From positions 124,001 to 188,000 of the forward strand of contig NZ_JARXVG010000013.1 of NCBI RefSeq assembly GCF_029892485.1: DNA of 64,000 nt, written 5' to 3'. The position numbers and the translations under genes were made by a program. Shown one piece after another: positions 7,438 through 17,300 of this stretch (position 1 is the first letter of the stretch; each line of letters begins with the position of its first letter). Under the pieces are notes generated by a model. That model saw only the letters and a list, made by a program, of their open reading frames with translations, was not told the origin of the DNA and did not search any database. Origin of the DNA: Variovorax boronicumulans (lineage in GTDB: Bacteria; Pseudomonadota; Gammaproteobacteria; Burkholderiales; Burkholderiaceae_C).

Positions 7438-9358
7438 CCCTTTCAGGATTGCGGTCGCATTGCTGGTGGCCGTGATCGTCGGCGTCTACGTCGCAGGCCA
7501 CGCATTCCTGATGGCGATGAAACTGCCACCGCAGCAAGTCACGCTGCTCACGCTCCATGCCTACTGGCAGGCCTACGGCGATCAGCCGGAGGTGCGCCGC
7601 GCCCTCATGACATCGCTGGCGGGTTCCCAGGGCCTCGTGCTGGGCCTGGTGGGCGTCGCCATGCTGCCGCGTCGCCGGCCGCTGCACGGCGAGGCCCGGT
7701 TCGCGAGTCGGCGCGAAATTGCGCGGGCGGGGCTGCTGCAGGAGCACGGCATCATCCTCGGGCGCCTGGGCAACCGCTATCTGGTGCTGCCCGGCCAGCA
7801 AGGTGTCGAGCTCGAAGCCCCGCCGCGCAGCGGCAAGGGCGTGGGCGTGGTCATCCCCAATCTGCTGAACTGGCCCGGCTCGGCCATCGTCAGCGACATC
7901 AAGGGCGAGAACTTCACACGCACGGCGGGCTTTCGTGCGACCCATGGGCAGGAGGTGCACCTGTTCGATCCGCTGTCCGAACGCGAGTGCTCGGCACGCT
8001 GGAATCCGCTGGGCTACGTGTCCGAGCAGCCCTACCGCTGCATCGACGACCTGCAGCGCATTGGCACGATGCTCTTTCCCGATCCGCAGGCGGGCGACCC
8101 CTTCTGGAGCTCGTCGGCCCGGTCGCTGTTCCTGGGCATCGCTCTGTACCTCTTCGAGACCCCGGGCGCCACGCGCACCCTGGGCGAGGTGCTGCGCCAG
8201 GGCATGGCCAGCGACGCGGAAGGCTTCCAGAAACACTGGAAGCGCGTGATCGACGCCTGCGAGCGCGCCGGCTATCCGCTGTCGCAGGAAGCGGTGCAGA
8301 GCCTCTATGACGTGATCGACCTGGCGCCGACCACGGCCTCGAGCATCCGCAAGACCTTCACCAGCCGCCTGGACCTGTGGCTCAACCCGATGATCGATGC
8401 GGCCACCTCGGCCAACGACTTCGACCTGCGGGACCTGCGCAAGCGTCCGATCTCGATCTATGTGCAGATCAATCCCGACAACATCGCCCGGCTGCAGCCG
8501 CTGCTGAACCTGTTCTTCCAGCAGGCGATCGGGCTTCAGACGCGCGAGCTTCCCGAGAGCAACCCGCAGCTTCGCCACCAACTGCTGCTGATGCTCGACG
8601 AGTTCGCGGCGCTCGGGCGCATCCCGGTCATCGCCGATTCCACGGCCTTCCTCCCGGGCTACAACGTGCGCACCGTCGTCATCGTGCAGTCCCACTCGCA
8701 GCTGATCGAGAAGTACGGCATCGAGGGCGCCAAGTCGATCCGCAAGATGCTGGCCGCACGCATCGTGTTCCCGCCCAAGGAGTACGAGGACGCCGAAGCT
8801 ATCTCGCGCGAGCTGGGGACCTACACCGTCCGGCAGAAGAACGTCAGCCGCCCGATGTGGGGTGGCGCAGGCAAGGCATCGACGGTGAGCATCAGCGAGC
8901 AGCCGCGGCGCCTGCTGCTGCCCCAGGAGGTCAAGGAGCTCGGGACGGACCGGATGCTTCTCTTCCACGAAGGCCTTCGGCCAGTGCTGGCGCATCGCGT
9001 CCTTTACTTCCGCGACCGGTTCTTCGCCCCGCGCGAACGGCCACCGCCGCCGGTGCCCAAGCTCGGCGTGGCCAGGCGCGGTGACATCCTCGCGCCAGTT
9101 CCGCTGGCCGTGACCGATGACGAGCAAGACACCCCTGGCATGAGTTCCGGTTTCACCACAGGCGCCGCGCCCAAGGGCGGTGGGCTGGCACCAGCGAACC
9201 CAAGCGCCGCGACCGCGCGCGGCGACGCGGTCGCCGACGACCTGCAGCTGGACGATTTCTCGTTCGACTTCGATGACGTGGAGATTCCCACAGAGAAGCT
9301 CAGCGAGGAGGACTTGAAGCGCCATGCCGACGAGTTCATGGCGCACATCCTGGACTGA
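7403..9358 (+). CDS. virD4: VirD4/TraG-family type IV coupling protein
   Basis: Membrane-anchored ATPase that brings the relaxase-DNA complex to the channel; 651 residues. Two N-terminal membrane segments are visible (about 15-38 and 70-90). The Walker A region is unusual in form but typical of the family (PPRSGKGVGVVIPNLL), followed by VSDIKGENF, DPFWSSSAR and the Walker B segment LLMLDEFAALGRIPV. A final 110 residues are acidic and low-complexity (DDLQLDDFSFDFDDVEIP), plausibly for substrate contact. Its presence in the same operon as virB genes argues for DNA transfer, not protein-only secretion. The relaxase encoded about 43 kb downstream is a possible partner. Confidence 0.95.
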   Translation: MTQAPRTDGLPSPFRIAVALLVAVIVGVYVAGHAFLMAMKLPPQQVTLLTLHAYWQAYGDQPEVRRALMTSLAGSQGLVLGLVGVAMLPRRRPLHGEARFASRREIARAGLLQEHGIILGRLGNRYLVLPGQQGVELEAPPRSGKGVGVVIPNLLNWPGSAIVSDIKGENFTRTAGFRATHGQEVHLFDPLSERECSARWNPLGYVSEQPYRCIDDLQRIGTMLFPDPQAGDPFWSSSARSLFLGIALYLFETPGATRTLGEVLRQGMASDAEGFQKHWKRVIDACERAGYPLSQEAVQSLYDVIDLAPTTASSIRKTFTSRLDLWLNPMIDAATSANDFDLRDLRKRPISIYVQINPDNIARLQPLLNLFFQQAIGLQTRELPESNPQLRHQLLLMLDEFAALGRIPVIADSTAFLPGYNVRTVVIVQSHSQLIEKYGIEGAKSIRKMLAARIVFPPKEYEDAEAISRELGTYTVRQKNVSRPMWGGAGKASTVSISEQPRRLLLPQEVKELGTDRMLLFHEGLRPVLAHRVLYFRDRFFAPRERPPPPVPKLGVARRGDILAPVPLAVTDDEQDTPGMSSGFTTGAAPKGGGLAPANPSAATARGDAVADDLQLDDFSFDFDDVEIPTEKLSEEDLKRHADEFMAHILD

Positions 9359-9420
9359 CGCCCTCAGCTCAAGTCTGAAATCAGGGCGCCCCGAACAGCA
9401 CGCATGCGAAAGGAGCCGCG

Positions 9421-10632
9421 ATGTCCACAGACCAACCTTCCGACAGCCCGCCGCCTTCCGGCGCCTCGGGTTCCACTACGCACGAAGAGACCGGCTTCGT
9501 CCAGGGCAGTGCTCCTCGTGCGGGACGCGGCCATCCCCGCGTGCCCGATGCCGTCGAACGCCGCTACCTGCGCGTCGACAACCGGTACTTCTTTCCGGAC
9601 CGCACCCTCGCCTTCATCGACGACGGCGCCCGCATTCGCGTGGGGACCGAGAACCGCGAGGTGCTGCACGGCGTGGTGGCGATCGCCGAGGCGCGGGGCT
9701 GGCGGGCGCTCACCGTCAGGGGCACCGAGAGCTTCCGGCAGGGCATGTGGCGCGAAGCCGCGTTGCGCGGCATCGAGGTCCAAGGCTACGAACCGACGGA
9801 GGTGGAAATCCTTCAGATGCGGCGCGCCTCAAAGCCCTCTCAGCCATCCCATGAAAAGGGCGCCGCTCAGGCGCCGGCAACCCGGACAGCACCGGAGGAA
9901 CGCGGGGCAGCGATGGCGCGCGATGGGTCACGCGGCCGGGGCGCGGCTCACGATGCCGCGCCAGATCCGGCGGAGCTGCCGCAAGACCATCGGCCGCGCA
10001 CGGCCCCCAGGTCGACCGTTCGAGGAATGCTGGTTGCAGCGGCCGCCGCACCCTACCAATTCGATCCGGCGCAGCGCATGTCCTTCTACGTAAGGGTCCG
10101 CACCGAGACTGGCGATCGCACGGTGTGGGGTGCGGACCTCGAACGCGCGCTCGCGGAATCCGCTTCGCGACCGCGCATCGGCGACCAGGTGGTCCTCACA
10201 CGGCACGGCGCGCATCCGGTGAAAGTCCTCGTGGCGCAGCGCAATGCGCAGGGCGAGCCAACCGGAGACAAAAGAATCGTCACGCAGCGTGCCGTATGGC
10301 GCATCGAGACTCCGGACTACCTTCGCGCCATGGAGGAGCGCGCGATGCGCATACGAAGCGGCGAAACGGTGTCCCCCGAGATCCGTCGACAGCATCCGCA
10401 ACTGTCCGCCGCGGCTGCCGGCCTGGCATTGGCCGAGCAGTACGCGACGCGCGTGACCAGCGATCGGGACTCCCAGCAGCGGCTGCTCCAACTGATCCGC
10501 GAACGCATCGCCGACGCGCTGGCACAAGGCCATTCGATCCATCTCCCGGATCGCCGCCCCTGTCCCACCCCCGTGCATGTGCGCCGGCGCACGGCCAGAG
10601 ACCGAGGAGCGCCCAGCCCTGAGCGCGTCTAG
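9421..10632 (+). CDS. LPD7-domain conjugation-associated protein (non-relaxase)
   Basis: A 403-residue protein with a disordered N-terminus (about 1-40), then a domain matching the large-polyvalent-protein domain LPD7 (about 45-130: RRYLRVDNRYFFPDRTLAF, AIAEARGWRALTVRGTESFR, EAALRGIEVQGYEPTE). After a charged linker comes a second domain (about 215-270) with YVRVRTETGDRTVWGADLERA and RIGDQVVLTRHG, then a helical and Arg-rich tail. In many plasmids these two domains form the C-terminal part of TraI-type relaxases; here they stand alone without any HUH nuclease motif. It lies 62 bases after virD4 in the same direction. A role in DNA processing or relaxosome contact is inferred, not shown. Confidence 0.75.
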   Translation: MSTDQPSDSPPPSGASGSTTHEETGFVQGSAPRAGRGHPRVPDAVERRYLRVDNRYFFPDRTLAFIDDGARIRVGTENREVLHGVVAIAEARGWRALTVRGTESFRQGMWREAALRGIEVQGYEPTEVEILQMRRASKPSQPSHEKGAAQAPATRTAPEERGAAMARDGSRGRGAAHDAAPDPAELPQDHRPRTAPRSTVRGMLVAAAAAPYQFDPAQRMSFYVRVRTETGDRTVWGADLERALAESASRPRIGDQVVLTRHGAHPVKVLVAQRNAQGEPTGDKRIVTQRAVWRIETPDYLRAMEERAMRIRSGETVSPEIRRQHPQLSAAAAGLALAEQYATRVTSDRDSQQRLLQLIRERIADALAQGHSIHLPDRRPCPTPVHVRRRTARDRGAPSPERV

Positions 10633-10722
10633 GCGGCGCCGGCCACACCATCGAACGACGGCCGCCAAGTGAAGGCGCGAAGAAGTTCCAAAAAAACCAC
10701 CCACGTGTGCGAGGGCTTGTCG

Positions 10723-11415
10723 ATGCACTCCCTGGCGAAGCCCGCAGCGCCCGCGACGGCCTGGTCGATCTCGGACGGCTCCCTGGAGGCGCTCAAATGG
10801 GTCGGTCTGGTGCTCATGACCGGCGATCACGTCAACAAGTACCTGCTGCAGGAGGCGAGTCCCACGCTCTACGCACTGGGGCGCATGGTGATGCCGCTTT
10901 TTGGCTTCGTCCTCATGGCCAACCTGGCGCGGCCCGGCGCGTTTCGAGCCGGCATGCATCTGCGCATCATGAGGCGGTTGGCGGCCTTCGCGCTGCTGGC
11001 GACACCCGCTTTCGTTCTCCTTGTCGGCTGGTGGCCGTTGAACATACTCGTGACGCTTTGGTTGGCGACCTTGATCGTATGGCTGCTCGAACGCGGCGGC
11101 GCGGTGGCGCGCGTCGCGGCATCGATCACCTTCCTCATAGGAGGTGCGCTGGTGGAGTTCTGGTGGTCCGCACTGCTCTGCTGCCTCGGCGCCTGGGGGT
11201 TCGCGCGCCGTCCCAATGGGGTCAGGATGCTCTTGTGGGCCCTGGCGACAGCCTCGCTCGCAATCGTCAACGGCAACTTTTCCGCGCTGGCCGCCCTGCC
11301 CTTGATCTTGGCGGCCCGGCAGGTCGACATTCCGTTGCGCCGCTGTCGATGGGTCTTCTACGCCTACTACCCTGCGCATCTGTCACTGATTGCCATGGTG
11401 CCGAGACCCGCATGA
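10723..11415 (+). CDS. traX: TraX-family membrane protein
   Basis: About 230 residues from the ATG at 10723; an in-frame GTG at 10669 would add 18 residues. Several membrane helices are visible, with the family's conserved opening (LKWVGLVLMTGDHVNKYLL, containing the TGDHxNK motif) and the closing motif (RWVFYAYYPAHLSLI). F-plasmid TraX acetylates the pilin N-terminus, and related proteins occur in many mobile elements near transfer genes. Here it follows the LPD7 gene by about 90 bases and is probably the last gene of the transfer operon. Whether the pilin of this system is acetylated is unknown. Confidence 0.85.
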   Translation: MHSLAKPAAPATAWSISDGSLEALKWVGLVLMTGDHVNKYLLQEASPTLYALGRMVMPLFGFVLMANLARPGAFRAGMHLRIMRRLAAFALLATPAFVLLVGWWPLNILVTLWLATLIVWLLERGGAVARVAASITFLIGGALVEFWWSALLCCLGAWGFARRPNGVRMLLWALATASLAIVNGNFSALAALPLILAARQVDIPLRRCRWVFYAYYPAHLSLIAMVPRPA

Positions 11416-11584
11416 CGGGAAAGAACCAGTGGCAAGCGTTCGCAAGCGACTGCCGAGCTTTCGAGCGATGTTGCATGTCGGCGCGGCAAGTCAAGCGCGC
11501 TTCCGTCGCCATGATCGAACTGTGCGACCTGAGCGAGCGACGCCCATGCAGGCCCGAGCCGTCCCACGCAACTCGCTGTCGGCG

Positions 11585-12007
11585 TCAACGCACTAGAGTG
11601 CTTGCCAGTATTCCGGTTGACGATGCCTCGGCCGCCAACTTGCCCTCCGGGTTGTAGAGCGCAGCTTCGAGAAACGCGACGCGCTTGCCGCGCTTGATCA
11701 CCCGCCCTTCGACCCGCCCCTCACCCGGGCCGACCTTTTCATAGAAGCTCACCTTGATTTCGAGGCTGAAGACAGTCTGAAGGTGCTCTGAGTCGTGCAT
11801 CACGGCATGGGCCATGGCGGCATCGAGCCAGGCGGTGATGAATCCACCTTGGGCGATGGTGCCGTTCGTATGGCAATACTCGCGTCTTACCGTGAAGGCG
11901 GCCTGGAGCGTCTTGCGCTCGGGCGACCATCCCGTCACGTGGAAGTTGCCCATCGATTCGGCCAATGCCTGGCCGGAGCGAATTCGTGCTTCTAGATCGT
12001 CGTTCAT
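11585..12007 (-). CDS. PaaI-type hotdog-fold thioesterase
   Basis: A 140-residue cytoplasmic protein of the hotdog acyl-CoA thioesterase family. The signature YCHTNGTIAQGGFITAWLDAAMAHAV (residues about 44-70) contains the HxNGxxxGG and catalytic Asp positions of PaaI-like enzymes, and the C-terminal strands GRVEGRVIKRGKRVAFLEAALYNPEGKLAAEA match the usual fold. Substrate is not deducible; phenylacetyl-CoA-type or other acyl-CoA esters are possible. It faces the end of the transfer operon and lies downstream of hipA in the same orientation, but 154 bases separate them, so co-transcription is uncertain. It looks like ordinary chromosomal cargo. Confidence 0.85.
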   Translation of the reverse strand: MNDDLEARIRSGQALAESMGNFHVTGWSPERKTLQAAFTVRREYCHTNGTIAQGGFITAWLDAAMAHAVMHDSEHLQTVFSLEIKVSFYEKVGPGEGRVEGRVIKRGKRVAFLEAALYNPEGKLAAEASSTGILASTLVR

Positions 12008-12161
12008 TGAAATCGTGCGCTGATGAAATCAGCGGTCATTCTCATCTGGAGCGGGGCAGTCTGTCGTCCGTAGTTTTTGCGGTTCATCCCGCCCCGGGGA
12101 CTGCCGCTGCCCAATGGCATTGCTGCAAGGAGCGGCTGCTCTGGTCTTGCGACGTCGACAA

Positions 12162-13493
12162 CTAGAAGTTGTCCGCAGTGAATTTAGGGATGTCGCGCGC
12201 CATGGCCAACAGGGCCTGCGCTCTGGTGGCCACGAACTGAGCAAGGCCCTTCACGAAAGCGACTTCCTCTCCCTTGTACGCCGGGTCCGCCGCCTGCGTC
12301 GGCGCCTCTCGAAGTGCGAGCTCACAGAGTCGCGTCAGCTCACGTGCGAAGTACCTGCGTTCGATGCCCATGCGAATGCAGAAGTCTGCAAGCGCGAACG
12401 AGCGCACTGCTTCAAGCTCGAACTCATCCCCGAATGCCATGGCCAGGTCGTGATGGAACCCCGCGTACTGCACGACGCTCACCAGGTCATACAGCGGCGT
12501 CGGCGTGAGCCCGGTGCGGTTGACGAAGAACGAGACGTTCTTGCCGTGCGAATCGCTGTTGCCGAAGAGCAGAGTCGTGACCGCCCAAAGGACCAGGCGC
12601 TGCATCCCCAGCGCCGGTTCGACGAACCCCGGCCTGAGCGTGCCGAGCTTTTCGAAACTGGCGCCATCGCGAATGTGCCGCACCTCAGGTTGATCCCCCA
12701 CGTTGCGCTCGTACTTTGCACTCACCGAAAGATCCAGCGCCTGGCACCCATCAATGATGTGCAACCGCTCGACACCGTCCGGTGTCCTGCGGCGGTCGAA
12801 CCGCTCGATGCTCAAGACGGGCGACGGTACCCGCAGGATGCTCACCTGCGCGGCACAGGGCGCCTTCCAGCGTCGCATGCTGATGCGATTGGCCAGTTGC
12901 ATGCAGAAATGCTCGTTGGCCACCATGAACCTCGTGTGCTCGCGCGCAGGCTCGGGCTTGAGAATGTGCGTAGACGACAGCACCCCGTCAACAAGGAACA
13001 GTTGATCTTCTTCGATGGCCACCAGAAGCTTGTCCTGGTGCCCCGCAATGGACATGCGCACTTTGCCGTCCCACCGGTTGAAGGGTTCGTTCGCGCGGTT
13101 GTCGATCCGTGCCTGCAGCTCTTCGAACGCCAGGTGCCGGCGCAGTGGCTCCTGCTCGGCCGGCACTTGGCCGGCGGCGATAAAGCTCAGCGCGCCAGCA
13201 GTCTCATGTCCGAGGTGGCGAAGAAGGCCGAAGACGTTGTTGCGCGCCACGCGAGCATCGTTGGCCGCCACAACCAGTGCCTCGCCTTCAGGGAGCAGGT
13301 TCTCCAGGAACCGGCGGATGGCCTGCGGCGCTGCGCCACCCTCCAAGGGCAGGTGTGGCGAGAGCGGGTACCGGCTTGGCCAGGCCAGCCAGGCAGCGTC
13401 GTAGTCGAACTGGAAGGCATCCTGAACCTGGTCGTAGCCGAGCGTGCCGACGCGCACGGCTCCCGCGTACACGTCCAGGATGTACCCTTCCAT
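12162..13493 (-). CDS. hipA: HipA-family serine/threonine kinase toxin
   Basis: Toxin of a type II toxin-antitoxin pair, 443 residues, the usual HipA length. HipA kinases phosphorylate cytosolic targets (GltX in E. coli) to cause growth arrest. Seen in order: the N-terminal couple_hipA region (residues about 5-100: VGTLGYDQVQDAFQFDYDAAWL, FLENLLPEGEA), then the kinase domain with SIAGHQDKLLVA, THILKPEP (the ATP-binding Lys) and the catalytic loop LLFGNSDSHGKNVSF followed by TPLYDLVSV. All key catalytic residues are present, so it should be active. Its ATG overlaps the hipB stop (TGATG), giving translational coupling. Confidence 0.93.
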   Translation of the reverse strand: MEGYILDVYAGAVRVGTLGYDQVQDAFQFDYDAAWLAWPSRYPLSPHLPLEGGAAPQAIRRFLENLLPEGEALVVAANDARVARNNVFGLLRHLGHETAGALSFIAAGQVPAEQEPLRRHLAFEELQARIDNRANEPFNRWDGKVRMSIAGHQDKLLVAIEEDQLFLVDGVLSSTHILKPEPAREHTRFMVANEHFCMQLANRISMRRWKAPCAAQVSILRVPSPVLSIERFDRRRTPDGVERLHIIDGCQALDLSVSAKYERNVGDQPEVRHIRDGASFEKLGTLRPGFVEPALGMQRLVLWAVTTLLFGNSDSHGKNVSFFVNRTGLTPTPLYDLVSVVQYAGFHHDLAMAFGDEFELEAVRSFALADFCIRMGIERRYFARELTRLCELALREAPTQAADPAYKGEEVAFVKGLAQFVATRAQALLAMARDIPKFTADNF

Positions 13494-13792
13494 CAGCGAC
13501 CTTCGCTCGCCAAGGGGGCAAGCACTGCTTCGAGGGCAGGAATGTCGGTCTTGGGCACGACGAGCATGCGAAGGCCCAGACTCTCCAGCACCAGCATGAG
13601 CTTGTCAGCGGTCACCGGCTTGCCGTTCTCCAAGCGAGAAAGCACGTCACTGGAGACTCCGCTGAGGGAAGCAGCGTCGTCGATGCGCATGCGCGACTGG
13701 GCGCGTCGATTTCGCACGAGTTTGCCGAGTTGCTCGAGGGATGCAGCGGCTGGACTCAGGTTCTGCTGGAATTCAGGAAGTGTGCGGGCCAT
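13493..13792 (-). CDS. hipB: HipB-family XRE antitoxin and autorepressor
   Basis: A 99-residue helix-turn-helix protein. The HTH spans about residues 20-75 (KLVRNRRAQSRMRIDDAAS, GVSSDVLSRLENGKPVTADK), a typical XRE/HipB DNA-binding domain, with a C-terminal strand region (LGLRMLVVPKTDIPALE) resembling the HipB dimer beta-lid. In the known system HipB neutralises HipA and represses the operon. Consistent with this, three equal inverted repeats lie just upstream of the start codon, the nearest beginning 5 bases from the ATG. The gene begins the two-gene minus-strand operon. Confidence 0.93.
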   Translation of the reverse strand: MARTLPEFQQNLSPAAASLEQLGKLVRNRRAQSRMRIDDAASLSGVSSDVLSRLENGKPVTADKLMLVLESLGLRMLVVPKTDIPALEAVLAPLASEGR

Positions 13793-13796
13793 ATTG

Positions 13797-13812
13797 TTTC
13801 GCTTGTCCGAAA
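13797..13812. promoter_or_regulatory. Putative HipB operator O1 (TTTCG-N6-CGAAA)
   Basis: Inverted repeat TTTCG CTTGTC CGAAA immediately upstream of the hipB start codon (13790-13792). The arms are identical to those of two further copies placed at exact 48-bp intervals. Binding here would block translation or transcription initiation of hipBA. HipB as the ligand is an inference from location and family behaviour. Confidence 0.7.
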
Positions 13813-13844
13813 CTATAAACCAAAAGCCAGGAAGGCAGTATTAA

Positions 13845-13860
13845 TTTCGGCATAACGAAA
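13845..13860. promoter_or_regulatory. Putative HipB operator O2 (TTTCG-N6-CGAAA)
   Basis: Inverted repeat TTTCG GCATAA CGAAA, 48 bp from O1. The spacer shares CATAA with O3. It sits in the AT-richer region that probably holds the hipBA promoter. Confidence 0.7.
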
Positions 13861-13892
13861 CAAAGCGCCGTTTACCCTAGCGTAACGCTTTA

Positions 13893-13908
13893 TTTCGACA
13901 TAACGAAA
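13893..13908. promoter_or_regulatory. Putative HipB operator O3 (TTTCG-N6-CGAAA)
   Basis: Inverted repeat TTTCG ACATAA CGAAA, 48 bp from O2. Between O2 and O3 lies another small palindrome, AGCGTAACGCT (about 13879-13889). The 48-bp period is between four and five helical turns, so cooperative wrapping or looping is possible. Confidence 0.65.
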
Positions 13909-14387
13909 CATTGCACGAAGCAGGCGTTTCATGGGGAGGCAAATCGCGCAACTCATGTCGCCGGAACATCGGATTTGTTCGCACCGGCAGGCGGTAGCTG
14001 AGGAGCTCAAAGTGCGTCCCGGCTGTCGAGCGACAGCAGGAGCACCGCCCCTTATCGGGGTCACCTTACCTCTTGGCCGTCCTATGCATTCGCCGGGAAA
14101 AGCCGGGCAGCGCAGCACACACCGGATAGGCAACGGGGGCCAGACGCGCGAGACGCGTCTGTACTTCAAACCTTCTTCTTACCTCGCGCCCCGCGAGCCA
14201 CAGTGCATGATTCGAGCATGAGATTCCATGCTTTTGCGCCGCCTGTTTTTTCAGCGCCACCGGCGGTACCGCCTTTGCGTGGCTGACGGCCGCAGCCCGC
14301 CAGGGCCGTCTCATTCATCCGCCCCACATCCAGCGCTCCACGCATCGCGCGCGGGCGCGCCATGCATTCACAGGAGGACGTTTTTCC
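13909..14387. other. Intergenic region between hipB and the WGR gene
   Basis: About 480 bases without a convincing gene. A 96-residue plus-strand frame (13931-14221) has no recognisable motif and poor codon structure. The divergent promoters of hipBA and of the five-gene WGR cluster must lie in and around this stretch; an AGGAGG ribosome site (about 14370-14375) precedes the WGR start. Confidence 0.5.
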
Positions 14388-17300
14388 ATGCGCCGTTTTG
14401 AACTGATCGAAGGAACCGCCAGCAAATTCTGGGAAGTGGAGCAGTCGGACACCGACCTCAACATCCGCTGGGGCCGCATCGGCACCGCGGGACAGAGCCA
14501 GACCAAATCTTTCGCCGACGCCGCCAAGGCCGCCACCGCGCTGACCAAGCTGGCGGCCGAGAAGACGGGCAAGGGTTACAGCGAAGTTGGCGTGGCGGCC
14601 GATGCAGCCATCGGCAAGACCGAGGCGAAGGCCGAGACGAAAGTGAAGGCCGAGGCAGCGCCGGAAATGGCCACGGCCGCATCGGCAGCGAAGGCCGCGC
14701 CCGCAAACCATACCGCCGCGGCGGACGCGCCCGCCGAAGGCATCGACAGCCAGGCCGATCGCGCGTTCGAAGTGGTGCGCGCCCAGATCGAAAACGGCAC
14801 GCTCACCCGCAAGGACACGCTGTCGCCCTCCAGCCTCAGGCGCCAGCACGGCGTGAGCGAACAAGGCGCCGCGCTCGCCTTCAAGCGGCTGCAGTCCGCG
14901 GGCCTGCTGGAGGGCTGGGGCACCAGTTGCTCGCCGCCCAAAGACGCGCAGGCCATCGCGAAGGAACTGGGCACCTCGGCCTCGACCACGCAGGTAGCGG
15001 CTTCGTCCGCATCGGCCTCTGATCTCGCCATCAGCGCCGACACACCGCCCTGGCTCGCCGCCGGCACGCCCATCCGGCTGTCCCCCGACATACTGCGCGA
15101 AGCCTTCCCCTCGCGCCGTTTCCCGCCCAAGCCGATCGAGCCGCCGGTGAGCGTGGGCGCGGCCTGGCTGCCGGTGCGCCGCAAGCTCGACATCCACGTG
15201 AACATGACCGGCACCGACGCGGCGCTGCGCGACGCCACGCAGCGCATGATCGATCGCAGCACGCAGCCCATTCCCGCGGCTGATGCCGAGGCCGACACCG
15301 TGCTGTTGGCGTTTGCGCTGAGCAGCGGCAACCACGGCAACAGTCAGATAGGCACGCAACTGGTGCCCTACTTGGCGGCGCAGTACGGCCTGCCAGGCGC
15401 GGTCGACATCCTGCTGGCCGCGCAGCAGATCGAGGTGCAGTCCGACTACGACCGGGCGGCGAAGAAGCACCAGTACAGCTTCAGCGCCAGCGTCTCCAAG
15501 CAAATGGGCAGCGCCTACTACGGCCCCTTGGACGACGGCGAGCAAGCCTTCCGCGCGCACTTGGCACTGGCCGCCCCCGAGGTCTGGCAGGACTGCCGCG
15601 ACCGCATCGAGGCCGGCCTGCCCCGCGTGTACCCGAGCCGCCAGCCGGCGCTGGCGATGCTGTTGCCCGATGCGCCCGAAATTTCCAACGCGCTGGTGCA
15701 CGCGCTTGCGGCCGTGAAGCCCGCGCCCGAGACGATGCACTGGCTGCAGCTGACGGCCACCGACCCCGACGCCGTCGCGCTGGCTGCCAAGGTGCGGCTG
15801 AGCTATTCGAGCGGCTTCTGGGGCAACGGCCCCATGACCAGCACGCTGGTGCAAGAGCGCGGTGTCGACGCCGTGCCCGTGCTGGAGCGCGGTGCGGCCA
15901 CCGACGACGCGGGCGACGCGCTCGCCTGCATCGGCACGCCCGACGCGGTGCATGCGCTGGCCCGCGTGGCGAGCACGTCGAAGGGCGCGCTGGCACGCCT
16001 GGCGCTGGCCGTCGACCGCTGGCCGTTGGCGGCGATTCCCGCGCTGTCGCGGCTGGTCGCGGCAGGCGGCAAGGACGCCAACCTCGTCAAGCCCAGCCTC
16101 ACCCGGCTGCTGCGCGCGCACGGCGCGGCCCTGCCCGCGTTGCGGCCCTGGCTCGACGCGGGCGCGCAGACTGTCATCGACCAACAACTGGCGCTGCTCG
16201 CCGGCCCCACCGAGGTGGCCGATGCGAGCGAGCTGCCCGGCGTGCTGGCCGCGCCGCCGTGGCTGGCCAAGACGCAGAAGAAGACTGCCGCGGCGCTGGT
16301 GCTCGAACCGCTGGCGCTGGCCCCGGTCGAGCAATGGGGCAAAGGCCTGCGCGAGAGCGCGCTGCGGCTCGCCTCCTGGCAAAAGAGCCGCCAGGACCTG
16401 GCCAGGAAAGACATTGCGGTGCTGCTCGACCAGCTGGGCTTCGACCGCAAGGACAAGAAAGAGCACGGGCCGCTCGGCAAGGCCGCGGAAGCCGCCATCA
16501 AGGCCGGCGACACCGCCGCGCTGATCGCGAACTGGCGCGCCATGCTCGGCGAACGCAAGGAGGGTCGCTACTACTGGTTCCGTTTCGACTCGTTCGTGGC
16601 GGCGCTGCTTCCGGCCGCGGTGGGCGTGCCGTTCTGGAACGCGATTGCGGGCGAATCGGAAAGCGACGACATCGGCGTGATGCTGGCCACCCACGGCCTG
16701 GCTGTGCTGCCGGGGCTGGTCGCCATGGTGCGCACCAAGCCGACCGAGAACCTCTCGTATGCGCAGAACTACGGCGCGGCCGAACTCGCCATGCCGGCTG
16801 CACGTGCCTTCGCCAAGCTGAAGACGCTGCGCGCCGAAGGCCGCGCCTGGCTGCTGAAGTACCCCGAGCACACCGCCTGCGGCCTGATTGCGCCCGCGCT
16901 CGGCAAAGCCGGCGAGGCGCGCGACTGCGCGGGCTCCGCGCTGCGCCTGCTGCAGGCCAACGGCCACGAGGCGCTGCTGCTCGACGTGGCCGGCCGCTAC
17001 GGCAAGCCCGAGGTGGTGGAGGCATTGCGCGCGGTGCTCGACGAAAGCCCGCTCGACCGCTTCCCCACCAAGCGCGCCAAGCTGCCCGAGTTCTGGCAGC
17101 CGCGCAGCTGGCGCCGGCCGACGCTGAAGAACGGCAAGGCCCTGCCCGACGATGCGCTCGACAACCTCGGCCAGATGCTGACCTTCCCGACCAACGAGGA
17201 AATCTACGGCGGCATCGCCGTGGTCAGGGAGGCCTGCGACGCCGGCTCGCTGGCCGAGTTCGCCTGGGACGCCTTCACCGCCTGGCTCGAGGCCAGCGGC

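Noticed and set aside
13797..13908. Three evenly spaced repeats considered as a mini-CRISPR
   Set aside because: Repeats are only 16 bp, palindromic with variable centres, and sit at the hipB promoter; no cas genes or longer array exist.
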